A stretch of 64,000 nt of DNA from Candidatus Flexifilum affinis. Its GTDB lineage: Bacteria; Chloroflexota; Anaerolineae; Aggregatilineales; Phototrophicaceae. The DNA lies in assembly GCA_016713325.1 (NCBI GenBank), contig JADJPJ010000002.1, positions 62,001 to 126,000 on the forward strand, in the 5' to 3' direction. The position numbers and the translations under genes were made by a program. Positions 24,603 through 33,567 of the stretch are shown here, piece after piece. The notes below the pieces were generated by a model. The model did no database searches. It was not told where the DNA came from and worked only from the letters and a program-made list of their open reading frames with translations. How positions within the stretch are numbered: the first letter of the stretch is position 1; each line of letters begins with the position of its first letter.

Positions 24603-26954
24603 ATGCCACAGACGGCGCTGCTTCAAGATGAGATAAACATTCTTTACGTTGCGTCCAACAAACTGACTCAGGCCTCCACTCCCATCGAGCAACTCGAAGC
24701 AGTCAGCGACTATGCGCGCAGCCACCGGGCAAACCGCGGCGTGCTGCTGTACTGCGACTTTGACCCGGCCGGTGAAGACGGGCACGGTGTCCGCATCGAA
24801 GAAGTGGTCGCGGAATGGACGATGGGCGATGCCCAGCCGATCGGTCTGGGCGCGCGCTTTCGCCACCTCCAGGCTCACATGTTCGCCGGAGATACCCCGC
24901 GCGATTCGCAGCACGTGACGCCGAAACCGCTGTTTTTCCACAATGCCCAGGAAGATGCGCTGGCCGACGCCGGCGCCAGAGCGCTCAACCAGCGATACGG
25001 TATTTATGGCTGCGTCTATCTGTCGTTGTTCAACAAAGGGCGCTGGGTAGCGGCCATCACCTTTGGCTGGGATGAGCCGCACAGCTTCGATGCTCGCGAC
25101 GAACGCATCTACACCGCGCTCCAGCAGCAGGTCGCCCCGGTGGTCGACTCGGTACGCCTGTTCGAGCAGACGCAGAAGCGCGCCGACGAACTGGAGCGAC
25201 TCAACCAGGAGATTAATCTCCTGTACCGTGCCAGCGAAATCCTGCAACGCGCCGAGACCTATGCCGAAGTGGTGGAGGGCATCGCCCAGTTTGATCTCGA
25301 AGCCGACGTCGTCACGCTCATGCTGTGGGAGGGCTTCGACTGGGAGACGGCCGATTATCTGGAAGTGGTCGCCGTCATCGACCGCATCGGCGGCGGCGTG
25401 ATTCAGCCGGGAGCGCGGCTGCCCAAAGCTAACTTTCCTGTCGCTCGCCACATGATCGGCGAGCGCGTCTGGTTGTTCGAGGACGCGCTGACCGACCCGC
25501 GCATCGACCCCGTCACCGGGGAGAGTTGGAAAATGCTGGGCATCCGCTCGTTCATGGGGCCGGCCTTCTACGCAGGCGATCGTTGGATCGGCGGCATTAC
25601 CTTCCAGAGCGCGCGTCCGCGAAAGTACAGCCAGCGTGAGGCGCGTCTGTTCGCCGGCATCGGCGACGTGGCGCTGGCGGCCATCGACCGCATTCGCCTT
25701 CGTATCGAGTCGGAGGCCTCACAGCAGCAGGCCGAGGCGCTGGCTCGCGCCAACACCGACCTGCTGGAACAGGCCCAGCGCCGCGCCCGCGAACTGGAAA
25801 TGGTCAATCGGGAGATTGACCAATTGTACCGCGTCGGCGAGAGCATCAATGCCGCCAACAGCTATGACGAACTGGTCCAAGCCGTATCTGGCATTATCAG
25901 CGGCGATACGGCGGTGGCGCTCTATTTCTGGGAGGGATGGGACTCGGAGACGGCCTCCTACGTGGAGCAGATTGCCGCCACCGGCTACATGGTCCCGGAG
26001 AATGGCCGGCGCATCCCTAAAGAAGCGCTGCCCTATACCAAATCGGTGCCGAGAGACCGGCTGCTCATCCTGGAAGACATCACGGCCGATCCGCGTCTGG
26101 ATGAGGTATCGGTCGCCAGCTTCGCCGCCAGCGACTTCCTGGCGGCGATCAGTATCCGCCTGTTCGTCAAGCAGCGCTGGATCGGCGCGCTGCTGTTTCA
26201 CAGCAAGGTGCCGCGTCCTTTTTCCACGCGCGAGCGGCGGTTGGCCCTGGGCGTGGGCGACTATGTGCGGGGCGCCGTCGAACGCATCCGTTTGCAGCAG
26301 GAAACCGAGGCGGCGCGGCGGGCAGCGGAATCGGTGGCGGAGCAGGCACAGCGCCTGGCCTCGCTGGAGGAGCGCACCCGCCTGGCGCGCGAGCTGCACG
26401 ATTCCGTCTCGCAGGTGCTCTACGGTATTGGCCTGGGCGCGCGCACCGCGCGGACGCTGCTGACTCAGAATCCGGCTCGCCTGCACGAACCGCTGGACTA
26501 CATCCTGTCGCTGGCGGAAGCCGGTCTGACCGAGATGCGGGCGCTGATCTTCGAGCTGCGCCCGGAGTCGCTGGCCGAAGAAGGGCTGGTCTCGACTCTG
26601 AGCAAGCAGGTGGCTTCGCTCAAGGCGCGCTACGGCGTCGAGGCCGAAACCGCGTTCTGCGAAGAGCCGCAGCTTCCTCTGGAGACAAAAGAAGGCCTCT
26701 ACCGCATCGCCCGCGAGGCGCTGCACAACACCATCAAACACGCCCAGGCCACTCATGTCCGCCTGACTCTGGAGGCGACCGGGACTGGCTACCAGTTGGA
26801 AATCGCCGACAACGGCCACGGCTTCGACCCGAACCAATCCTTCCCCGGGCATCTCGGCCTCAAATCCATGCGTGAGCGCACTGCCTCGCTCAACGGCGTG
26901 CTGTGCATCGATAGCGCTCCTGGCACGGGAACCCGCGTCGTCATCGCCGTTTAG
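24603..26954 (+). CDS. Cytoplasmic triple-GAF sensor histidine kinase (HisKA_3)
   Basis: A 783-residue kinase with no membrane span or signal peptide. Three GAF-like modules lie at about residues 20-190, 210-380 and 410-565, joined by two similar coiled-coil linkers (RADELERLNQEINLLYRASE and RARELEMVNREIDQLYRVGE), which points to internal duplication. The dimerisation/phosphoacceptor domain is HisKA_3 type with His599 in LARELHDSVSQVLYG. The ATPase domain follows, with REALHNTIKHAQATHV (N box) and IADNGHGFDP (G1 box). It probably senses a small cytoplasmic ligand or redox state and phosphorylates the response regulator encoded 29 bp upstream. The signal is unknown. Confidence 0.9.
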   Translation: MPQTALLQDEINILYVASNKLTQASTPIEQLEAVSDYARSHRANRGVLLYCDFDPAGEDGHGVRIEEVVAEWTMGDAQPIGLGARFRHLQAHMFAGDTPRDSQHVTPKPLFFHNAQEDALADAGARALNQRYGIYGCVYLSLFNKGRWVAAITFGWDEPHSFDARDERIYTALQQQVAPVVDSVRLFEQTQKRADELERLNQEINLLYRASEILQRAETYAEVVEGIAQFDLEADVVTLMLWEGFDWETADYLEVVAVIDRIGGGVIQPGARLPKANFPVARHMIGERVWLFEDALTDPRIDPVTGESWKMLGIRSFMGPAFYAGDRWIGGITFQSARPRKYSQREARLFAGIGDVALAAIDRIRLRIESEASQQQAEALARANTDLLEQAQRRARELEMVNREIDQLYRVGESINAANSYDELVQAVSGIISGDTAVALYFWEGWDSETASYVEQIAATGYMVPENGRRIPKEALPYTKSVPRDRLLILEDITADPRLDEVSVASFAASDFLAAISIRLFVKQRWIGALLFHSKVPRPFSTRERRLALGVGDYVRGAVERIRLQQETEAARRAAESVAEQAQRLASLEERTRLARELHDSVSQVLYGIGLGARTARTLLTQNPARLHEPLDYILSLAEAGLTEMRALIFELRPESLAEEGLVSTLSKQVASLKARYGVEAETAFCEEPQLPLETKEGLYRIAREALHNTIKHAQATHVRLTLEATGTGYQLEIADNGHGFDPNQSFPGHLGLKSMRERTASLNGVLCIDSAPGTGTRVVIAV

Positions 26955-27053
26955 AGCCTGTCCCCCATTCCTTCCATCCGATGAGGCTGAATTCCGCCTT
27001 TAGTCGGGTGATCTCCGGTGCACGCCCGCATATCGTATGAACATGAGTGTCGT

Positions 27054-27527
27054 ATGCGCCAATCCCAAAATCAGGATATCGGAAAGCACTGGGATTTCCG
27101 GGGGCTTATGCTTGTTCTCTCACGTGCGGTGATCATCACACTCACCAGCCTGATCGTGGTCGTCATGCTGGTCTCGCTCCCCACTCCGGTCTATGAGCGG
27201 CCGTGGCACAAGCTGCTGCATGTCCTGAGCGCGCTGCTGTTCGCCGGTCATGTCGGACTGGCGGCGGCGTGGCTTGCCCTGGCCGCATTCAGCCGTGAGG
27301 CCGGCGTGGTCCATCTCGCTCGCCACGCCGTCAGGCTGGCCGACGTGCTGTTCACGCTTCCCGGCGTGCTGCTGCTCGTGGTCAACGGCCTGGTGCTCAC
27401 ACCGGCGGCGGGCATCGTTGGAGATGCCGATGTGAACTGGCTGATTGGTGCGCTGACCCTGCTCGGCATCACGGGTTTGATCTGGGGCGGTTGCCTCATC
27501 CGTTGGTTGAACCGCTATCTCGTCTGA
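27054..27527 (+). CDS. Small integral membrane protein, possibly DUF2269-like
   Basis: About 157 residues with four hydrophobic segments, the first starting at LVLSRAVIITLTSLIVVVML and the last ending at GITGLIWGGCLIRW. A His-containing second helix (WHKLLHVLSALLFAGHVGLA) resembles DUF2269-type membrane proteins with a conserved His, but the match is only by pattern. The start is unsure: GTG at 27018, ATG at 27054 or ATG at 27108 are all in frame, and only the last has a G-rich sequence just upstream. No function is suggested by the neighbours. Confidence 0.55.
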   Translation: MRQSQNQDIGKHWDFRGLMLVLSRAVIITLTSLIVVVMLVSLPTPVYERPWHKLLHVLSALLFAGHVGLAAAWLALAAFSREAGVVHLARHAVRLADVLFTLPGVLLLVVNGLVLTPAAGIVGDADVNWLIGALTLLGITGLIWGGCLIRWLNRYLV

Positions 27528-27559
27528 GGAGACAAACGTGTAGAGCCTGGCTCGCCGAT

Positions 27560-27588
27560 CCGTCAATCACCCGTTGGATGGTTGACGG
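27560..27588. terminator. Hairpin after the small membrane protein gene
   Basis: A 10-bp stem (CCGTCAATCA paired with TGGTTGACGG, one G-U pair) and a 9-nt loop, 33 bp after the stop. No T-run follows, so termination is only possible, not clear. Confidence 0.4.
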
Positions 27589-27650
27589 ACCGGCAAATGT
27601 GCTCTAGAAAGAAGTCTAGGGGGTATCGTTTGTGAGTTCGGAGAGGTGAG

Positions 27651-28056
27651 ATGAAACAGCGCATCAATCAGGTCCGTCTGCTCGTCAGAGATTTTCCGGC
27701 TGTCTTCCGGTTCTACCGCGACGTCATGAGTCTGCCGGTCGGTTCCGGCAGCGAAGACGATGTCTATGCCGATTTTCAGCTCGACAACGGCCAGACGCTC
27801 GGCCTGTTTCGCCGCGACCTGATGGCCCAGGTCGTCGGAGCGGATGGCAAGCCCGCGCAGGGCCAGTGCGCAGGATTCCTCGCTGCTGGTGTTCGAGGTC
27901 GACGATGTCGACCAGGCGGTCCAATCGCTCCAGGGCAAGGGTGTGTCCTTCATCGCTATGCCCACCGACCGGCCAGACTGGGGGATGCGCACCGCCCACT
28001 TTCGCGACCCCGACGGCAACCTGCTGGAGATTTTCCACCCCCTGCCGATGAGCTGA
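27651..28056 (+). pseudogene. VOC/glyoxalase-family protein, frameshifted
   Basis: A small metal-dependent or binding protein of the vicinal-oxygen-chelate fold. The first half starts at ATG 27651 after GAGGTGAG (INQVRLLVRDFPAVFRFYRD, a typical VOC first strand and helix). It runs to about 27860, where the frame must change to reach SSLLVFEVDDVDQAVQSLQG and the family ending FRDPDGNLLEIFHP, with a stop at 28056. Repaired length is about 134 residues, normal for the family. One indel is enough to explain it. It converges on the SDR gene with 6 bp between the ends. The substrate is unknown. Confidence 0.82.
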
Positions 28057-28062
28057 TCGCTC

Positions 28063-28812
28063 TCAGTACGTCGCTCTGCCGCCCGACAGATCGAAGACCG
28101 CCCCGGTGGTGAAGCTGGCTTCTTCCGAGACGATCCAGCAGACCATGGCGGCGGTCTCCTCGACCGTGCCCAGCCGCTTCATCGGGATGCGCTCCAGCAT
28201 GTAGCGGAGTTGTTCCGGCGAAGTGTCCTCGTTCATCGGCGTGCGCACGACGGCCGGCGCCAGCCCGTTGACCGTGATGCCGCGGTCGGCGTATTCTTTG
28301 CCGACGGCCTTGACCATGCCGATCACCCCGGCCTTCGACGTCGAATAGCCGATCATGCCGGGGTTGCCTTCCTTCCCGGCGATCGAAGCGATCAGCAGGA
28401 TGCGCCCATAACCCTGTTCCAGCATCGGCGGGATAGCATGGCGGGTGATGTTGAAGCTGCCAAACAGGTTGACCGCCAGCACGCGCTGAAAGGCCTCGGA
28501 CGGGTAATCGACGATCTTTGTGCTGGTTGGCCCGACGATGCCCGCGCTGTTGACGACGATGTCCAGCCGTCCGTGCCGGGCCAGGATTCCGGCGACCCCG
28601 CCGGCGACGGCCGCTTCGTCGCTCATGTCGACGATCTGCCCCTCCGCGCCGCAGTCCGCCGCGACCTGCTCCAGGCGCTCCGGGTTCATGTCGAAGATCA
28701 CTACCGCAGCGCCTTCGGCCCGCAGCCGGCGGGCGACCGCCTCACCGATGCCGCTGGCGCCGCCGGTGACGATGGCGACCCGGTTTGCAAATCGATTCGG
28801 GAAAATGTCCAT
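28063..28812 (-). CDS. Short-chain dehydrogenase/reductase
   Basis: A classical SDR, 249 residues. It has the dinucleotide-binding motif GGASGIGEAVA near residue 17, an acidic residue after strand 2 (VVIFDMNPERL) that favours NAD(H), NSAGI near residue 90, and the catalytic Ser and the Y-x3-K in SIAGKEGNPGMIGYSTSKAG. It ends with the FDLSGGRATY tail common to sugar-related SDRs. It lies 20 bp downstream of an enolase-superfamily sugar-acid dehydratase gene on the same strand, so it probably oxidises or reduces an intermediate of the same sugar-acid pathway. ATG at 28812 has GAGG just upstream. Confidence 0.88.
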   Translation of the reverse strand: MDIFPNRFANRVAIVTGGASGIGEAVARRLRAEGAAVVIFDMNPERLEQVAADCGAEGQIVDMSDEAAVAGGVAGILARHGRLDIVVNSAGIVGPTSTKIVDYPSEAFQRVLAVNLFGSFNITRHAIPPMLEQGYGRILLIASIAGKEGNPGMIGYSTSKAGVIGMVKAVGKEYADRGITVNGLAPAVVRTPMNEDTSPEQLRYMLERIPMKRLGTVEETAAMVCWIVSEEASFTTGAVFDLSGGRATY

Positions 28813-28832
28813 GCTCGCCTCGCTTAGCTCGC

Positions 28833-30008
28833 TTACAAAGAAGGTGTCGTATAAAGGGTTTTTCCGCCGACGCGGATCTCGGTATCGACCAGGTACTTGC
28901 GCAGCGCCGCCACATCTGGCGTGAGGCCCAGTCCGGGGCCGTCCGGGACGTGAATCTGCCCGTTGCCGTCCGGCTCCAGGTGGTCGCGCGTCAGCTCATA
29001 CGCCAGCGACTTGAGTTCGACAGGGTACTCGCACAGGTCGTGCGCCTGCAAGCCGGCGTAGGGCTGAAGCGACGCGCTCAGCGCCAGATGCGAGGTGAAG
29101 GTGTGGTTGACGAACTGCACCTGGCGCGTCGCCGCATAATCCGCCACGCGCCGGGCCACGGTGATGCCCCCGATACGGCCGGTGTCCACCTGAATGACGC
29201 CGACGCCGCCGTAGTCGATCATATGGCGTGCCATGTGCTCATTGTGCGCGCCCTCACCGCCGGCGATGCGGACTGGTGCGCTCATCTCCGCCAGCGCCCG
29301 GTAGGCTCCGAGCGCGCCGGTATGTAAAGGCTCCTCCAGCCAGTAGGCGCCGGCGGCCTTGAGCGCCGCCAGGCGCGCCTGCGCCCGTGTCAGATCATCC
29401 CCCCAGATGGTACCGGCATCGACGCAGAGCACACCGTCTATGCCCAAGCCCTCGCGCGCCGCCATCACCTGGTCGCGGTCGTCCTCGACGCTGCCCTTGC
29501 CGTACGGCCCCCAGCCGAACTTGGCCACCCGGAACCCGCGTTCGCGAACCGCCCGCCCTTTGTTCAGGGTCTCCTGCGGAGTGTCGCCGAACAGCATCGA
29601 CGCATAGGGCGTTTTGGGGTAGGCCCGCGCGTCGCCGAGCAGCTTCCAGACCGGCTCCTGATGGCGCTGGCCGAGCAGATCCCAGAGGGCGATGTCGATG
29701 CCCGACAGCGCGTGATCGGCCTGGAGCAGATCCATGCTGTTCTGGTGCACCTGCTCATGGATGCGGCGGATGTCGTCCGGGCTGTCGAGCGCCGCGCCCA
29801 GGACCGAGGCCAGCACCGGTTTGCAGGCTGCGTGGGACATCGGGCAGATCATGCTGGCGATGGTCACCAGCGGTGCGGCTTCGCATTCGCCCCAGCCGAC
29901 GTACCCTCCGGCGACGACCCTCACCAGAAGTGCGTCCTGGCTGCCGTCGGCGATATCCTCGATCTGCGGCATCGCCAACGAGAAAAAATCGACCGCATCA
30001 ATTTTCAT
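28833..30008 (-). CDS. Enolase-superfamily sugar-acid dehydratase (mandelate racemase/muconate lactonizing type)
   Basis: A 391-residue enolase-superfamily enzyme that would abstract the alpha proton of a carboxylate, most likely dehydrating an aldonic or aldaric acid. Expected barrel landmarks are in order: FRVAKFGWGPYG (general base Lys), VDAGTIWG (metal Asp), LEEPLHT (metal Glu), AGGEGAHNE (metal Glu) and FVNHTFTSHLA (catalytic His). Only the first Lys of the usual KxK pair is present, so stereospecificity cannot be assigned. ATG at 30008 is preferred to the TTG one codon upstream. It forms an operon with the SDR and is divergent from a GntR regulator. Confidence 0.85.
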   Translation of the reverse strand: MKIDAVDFFSLAMPQIEDIADGSQDALLVRVVAGGYVGWGECEAAPLVTIASMICPMSHAACKPVLASVLGAALDSPDDIRRIHEQVHQNSMDLLQADHALSGIDIALWDLLGQRHQEPVWKLLGDARAYPKTPYASMLFGDTPQETLNKGRAVRERGFRVAKFGWGPYGKGSVEDDRDQVMAAREGLGIDGVLCVDAGTIWGDDLTRAQARLAALKAAGAYWLEEPLHTGALGAYRALAEMSAPVRIAGGEGAHNEHMARHMIDYGGVGVIQVDTGRIGGITVARRVADYAATRQVQFVNHTFTSHLALSASLQPYAGLQAHDLCEYPVELKSLAYELTRDHLEPDGNGQIHVPDGPGLGLTPDVAALRKYLVDTEIRVGGKTLYTTPSL

Positions 30009-30096
30009 CAAGAATCCTTAGCGTTGGAGAAGGGAACCACACCCACAGCCGATGCCATGGTTCTGTTCAGCGGCCACCCATCGGGCCTCCTCTTAT

Positions 30097-30125
30097 TTGA
30101 CAAAACGCTCTCAGATCCCTAGACT
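30097..30125 (+). promoter_or_regulatory. Sigma70-type promoter for the GntR-led operon
   Basis: TTGACA (30097-30102), a 17-bp spacer and TAGACT (30120-30125), 41 bp before the GTG start of the regulator gene. The -35 is perfect and the -10 matches at four of six positions. It sits in the divergent gap with the enolase-superfamily gene. Confidence 0.7.
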
Positions 30126-30166
30126 ATCGTGTATTGTCATTTGTCGCAAGCCATAGGACAGACGGC

Positions 30167-31144
30167 GTGCCTAAAGAGAACGTGACGGCTGAAGAGATCC
30201 AGCAGGCGATCATCCAGCGCATCATGACCCGCCGCTACAGTCCTGGCGAGCGTCTGCCGTCGGTGCGCGACATGGCCGGCGAGTTGGGATCCAACCGCAA
30301 CACCGTCAACAAAGCCTACCAGATGCTTTCCGAGATCGGCGCGATCGAAAGCCTGCCGGGCGGCCGCAAAGGCTTCATGGTCAAGGAGATCGCCGGGGCG
30401 CACCAAGAAACGACTGCCGAACTGGCGACTTTCTTCTACCAGCAGGCCGTCAACCTTTCCTGGCAGGCGCTGGCCGCCGGCATGACCTCCTCAGAAGCCA
30501 TGAACCACCTCACCAGGGCCGTGCACGAGGTCTACGAACTGGGTGCGGTCAGCATCGCCTTCTACGAATGCAACGAACACGACAGCCGTGACATGGGGAA
30601 GTACATCAGCCGCGAATTGGGGATGGAAATCCATTGTGGCACGCTCGACGAGCTGTTCGCCGACGCCGACGGGGCGGTGGAGAACTACGACCTTATCGTC
30701 ACGACCTTCCATCATCTGCTGGAGGTCATGGAGCGGCTCGGAGCCAGCGGCGACAAGGTCATCGGCATCGACACGCGCATGACGCCTGAGACGATGCTGC
30801 GGATCGCTCGGCTGCCCAACCCGAACATCGGGCTGGTGGCCACGCTGGAGACGACGGCGCACATGCTGAAGCACATTCTGTACAGCTACTATCCCGGCCG
30901 GAATATCCAGGCCGTCACCATCACCGATCTCGACGCGGTCGCGGCCCTAGCCCGCACGTGCAGCCATCTGGTGGTCACCCACACCTGCGCTCAGCAGGTG
31001 CGCCATCTGACGGGCGGCGAGCCCGACGTGGTGGTGAATTTCCAGGTCGACGAGCAGTCGATTCAGTTCCTCAGCCGCCGCGTGCATGAGATTCAGGCAG
31101 AGAAGACCGCGGCGCTTCACCCACCATTGGCTACCCAGGTCTGA
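30167..31144 (+). CDS. GntR-family regulator with an unfamiliar sensor domain
   Basis: A 325-residue transcription factor. Residues 1-75 are a GntR winged helix (SPGERLPSVRDMAGELGSNR, then NTVNKAYQMLSEIG). The remaining 250 residues match neither the FCD, UTRA, aminotransferase nor LacI-type effector domains I know. They look alpha/beta (AVSIAFYECNEHDSRDMGKY, YDLIVTTFHHLLEVM, PNIGLVATLETTAHMLKHIL, DVVVNFQVDEQSIQFL), perhaps a periplasmic-binding-like fold. GTG at 30167 is chosen because AGGA ends eight bases upstream; the in-frame TTG at 30134 lacks a ribosome-binding site. It is 69 bp upstream of the sugar-binding-protein gene in the same direction, so it probably senses the imported sugar and controls both this operon and the divergent dehydratase genes. 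Confidence 0.8.
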   Translation: MPKENVTAEEIQQAIIQRIMTRRYSPGERLPSVRDMAGELGSNRNTVNKAYQMLSEIGAIESLPGGRKGFMVKEIAGAHQETTAELATFFYQQAVNLSWQALAAGMTSSEAMNHLTRAVHEVYELGAVSIAFYECNEHDSRDMGKYISRELGMEIHCGTLDELFADADGAVENYDLIVTTFHHLLEVMERLGASGDKVIGIDTRMTPETMLRIARLPNPNIGLVATLETTAHMLKHILYSYYPGRNIQAVTITDLDAVAALARTCSHLVVTHTCAQQVRHLTGGEPDVVVNFQVDEQSIQFLSRRVHEIQAEKTAALHPPLATQV

Positions 31145-31213
31145 GGCGGTGAGAGTCCGCCGATGCGGCCGAGCAGCGAAAACCAGTGCATTGACTTACT
31201 CACGGAGAAGATT

Positions 31214-32515
31214 ATGTTCAAGAAACGTGTTCGCGTTCCTCTACTGATGTTGTGCAGCCTCCTGTTGGTTCTCGTGGGCATTGCCCCCATCGCCGCGCAG
31301 GAACCGGTTACCGTTGTCTTCTGGGATAACCTGTTCGCCATCGTTGAAGACGGCCCGCGTGAGGACCAGTTCATCCTGGTCGCCATTGACCGATTCCAGG
31401 AAGAATACCCGAATGTCGTCATCGAGCGCGTGCATCAAGCCCCCGATCTCGGCACGTTCGATCAACTGCTGCGTGCCGCCAGCATCGCCGGCAACGGCCC
31501 CGACGTGTTCAACCAGTTCGCGGGTGGCAGTCTGATCAGCTTCGCGCCGTTCATCGAGCCGCTGGACAGCTATTTCAGTGAAGAAGAGATGTCGCAGCTC
31601 GTCGGCTGGGACTCGGTCCGCAACGACTTCCGCGTCGATGGCGAGCTGCTGGGCGTTCCTTACGGCGCCGGCTCCTACTTCGCCGTCTACTACAACAAGG
31701 AAAAAATGGCTGAAGGCGGCGTCGATATGGAAAACTTCACGCCCCCGGCCACCTGGGAAGAAATGATTGCACTGGCGCAGGGCATCAAGGACAACGGTGT
31801 GCTGCCGTTCGCCATTGGCGAGCAGGAAGGTTACACCGGCGCATGGGTGATGGCGACGCTGGTCGGCGGTCTGATGGGCCCCGAAGTCTTCTTCAACATG
31901 CGTTCGCGCGAAGTGCCGATCAATACCCCCGAGTGGATCACCGCCTATGAAGCCTACCGCCAGCTCTACGACCTCGGCCTGACCAACGTCGATGCCGGCT
32001 CGACCCCCAGTGGCGAAGGCCAGCTCATGTTCACCCAGGGCGACTCGGCAATGTGGATTCAGGGCGGCTGGGCCAACAAGGACCTGGTCAACATCTTCGG
32101 CGACAACATCGGCCTGTTCCCCATCCCGGCGCTGGCCGATTCGGTCTTTCCTGGCGGCATCGCGGGCGGCCCGAACATTTCCCTGGCCGTCTCCAACTAC
32201 TCGCAGGTCAAAGAAGAGGCGATCACCTTCATCAAGTTCCTGATGCGTCCCGACATCCTCGACCTGTACGTGGCATTGAACCAGACTGAGCCGTCCAACC
32301 ACCTGCAGGCCGACACCTCGGTTCTCCAGAATCCGCTGCTTCAGGCCCAGGCCGACCAGCTTCTGGGTGGCAAGACGATTTATCCGTTCGACAACATCAT
32401 GCCGGGCGAGATCAACTCGATGTTCTACCGCCTCAACGCCGCGGTGTTCATCGGCCAGATGAGTTCGCAGGATGCCGCCAACGAACTTCAGGCTGCCTAC
32501 GACGCCATGCCCTGA
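31214..32515 (+). CDS. Extracellular sugar-binding protein of CUT1 importer
   Basis: MalE-like binding protein, 433 residues. It has a Sec signal peptide (residues 1-28, hydrophobic core LLMLCSLLLVLVGIAP, cleavage likely in AQ-EP) but no lipobox, so lipid anchoring is not evident. The mature part has family 1 features: FQEEYPNVVIERV, a Gly/Pro-rich hinge and GDSAMWIQGGWANKDLV with aromatic residues for sugar stacking. ATG at 31214 lies six bases after GGAGA. It is followed by a 14-bp perfect hairpin, then two permeases, an alpha-galactosidase and an alpha-mannosidase, so the cargo is probably an alpha-linked galactose- or mannose-containing oligosaccharide. Confidence 0.9.
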   Translation: MFKKRVRVPLLMLCSLLLVLVGIAPIAAQEPVTVVFWDNLFAIVEDGPREDQFILVAIDRFQEEYPNVVIERVHQAPDLGTFDQLLRAASIAGNGPDVFNQFAGGSLISFAPFIEPLDSYFSEEEMSQLVGWDSVRNDFRVDGELLGVPYGAGSYFAVYYNKEKMAEGGVDMENFTPPATWEEMIALAQGIKDNGVLPFAIGEQEGYTGAWVMATLVGGLMGPEVFFNMRSREVPINTPEWITAYEAYRQLYDLGLTNVDAGSTPSGEGQLMFTQGDSAMWIQGGWANKDLVNIFGDNIGLFPIPALADSVFPGGIAGGPNISLAVSNYSQVKEEAITFIKFLMRPDILDLYVALNQTEPSNHLQADTSVLQNPLLQAQADQLLGGKTIYPFDNIMPGEINSMFYRLNAAVFIGQMSSQDAANELQAAYDAMP

Positions 32516-32538
32516 ACCAGCGCACCAACATGCTCGTT

Positions 32539-32573
32539 CCTCCGCCCTGCCGCTTCTATCGGCAGGGCGGAGG
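32539..32573. promoter_or_regulatory. Long perfect hairpin between binding-protein and permease genes
   Basis: A 14-bp perfect stem (CCTCCGCCCTGCCG/CGGCAGGGCGGAGG) with a 7-nt loop, 24 bp after the binding-protein stop. There is no U-rich tail (GTCTTCAA follows). It probably protects the upstream message or lets only part of transcription pass, raising binding protein over permease. Confidence 0.75.
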
Positions 32574-32691
32574 TCTTCAAGCGACACCCCGTCGCAGGAC
32601 CTTGCCTCCTGGACGGCATTCCGGTTGGATGGCGGGGCAGGCGAGCGACTCCTGGCGCCGCGCCGCCATTGTTGTGAAAAGAGCCTTTGCG

Positions 32692-33567
32692 ATGAATAAA
32701 TTGGCAAGAGCGGAACAACGATTTGCTTACATCGCCATCCTGCCGGCCACCCTGCTGATCGGTGCGCTGCTGGTGTACCCGATTGCCTACGCGGTCTTCG
32801 TCAGCTTCCACCGCACGGCGAACGGCATCAGCTTCAGCTTCATTGGCCTCGACAACTACGTCCGCCTGCTCAACTCGCCGATCCTGTGGCGCGTCCTGGG
32901 AAACAACTTCATCTTCCTGGCCGCCGTGCCGCTGGTTCTGTTCTTCTCGCTGGTCTGCGCGGCGCTGATCTACGAGGAAGTCTGGGGCTGGCGCTTCTTT
33001 CGTGTCGTCTTCTTCCTGCCATCGGTGATCTCCACCGTCGTCATTGGCACGCTCTTCCGCCGCCTGTTCGACTACTCCGGGCCGATCAACCAGATTATCA
33101 TCGGCATTGGAAACGAACCGATCGACTGGCTGGCGCGCGGCAACACCTCAGTCATCGTGATCGTCCTGGTGCTGGTGTGGAGTGGTTTCGGTTACGGCAT
33201 GCTCGTCCTGCTCTCCGCCATGAGCGCCATCGACCCAACTATCTTCGAATCGGCGCGACTGGATGGCGCCAACTGGTGGCAGCGGCTGCGCTTCATCACC
33301 ATTCCGCTGATCGCCAAGGTGATCGCCTTCCTCACGGTGATCAACGTGATCTACACCTTCCTGTCGCTCTTCGGCCTGATTTACGTGCTGACGGGCGGCG
33401 GTCCCGGCTATGAGACGACCACGCTGGACTACTTCATCTACCTGAAAGCCTTCAGCGGCTTCGACTTCGGGCAGGCGGCGGCGCTGGCGCTCATGCTTGC
33501 GGTCATCACCCTCATTCTGACCGTCATTCAACTGCGGGTCACCCGCTTTGACCAGGAGACTTCATAA
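32692..33567 (+). CDS. Sugar ABC transporter permease, MalF type
   Basis: A 291-residue membrane subunit with six hydrophobic segments, from FAYIAILPATLLIGALLVYP to the C-terminal AAALALMLAVITLILTVI. The EAA loop reads IFESARLDGANWWQRLRF near residues 184-201. ATG at 32692 follows GAGCC and is the first codon before the basic MNKLARAEQRF start; upstream in-frame codons pass through the hairpin region and are not protein-like. The stop overlaps the next permease start (TAATG). It forms the channel with that MalG partner; the ATPase must come from elsewhere. Confidence 0.9.
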   Translation: MNKLARAEQRFAYIAILPATLLIGALLVYPIAYAVFVSFHRTANGISFSFIGLDNYVRLLNSPILWRVLGNNFIFLAAVPLVLFFSLVCAALIYEEVWGWRFFRVVFFLPSVISTVVIGTLFRRLFDYSGPINQIIIGIGNEPIDWLARGNTSVIVIVLVLVWSGFGYGMLVLLSAMSAIDPTIFESARLDGANWWQRLRFITIPLIAKVIAFLTVINVIYTFLSLFGLIYVLTGGGPGYETTTLDYFIYLKAFSGFDFGQAAALALMLAVITLILTVIQLRVTRFDQETS

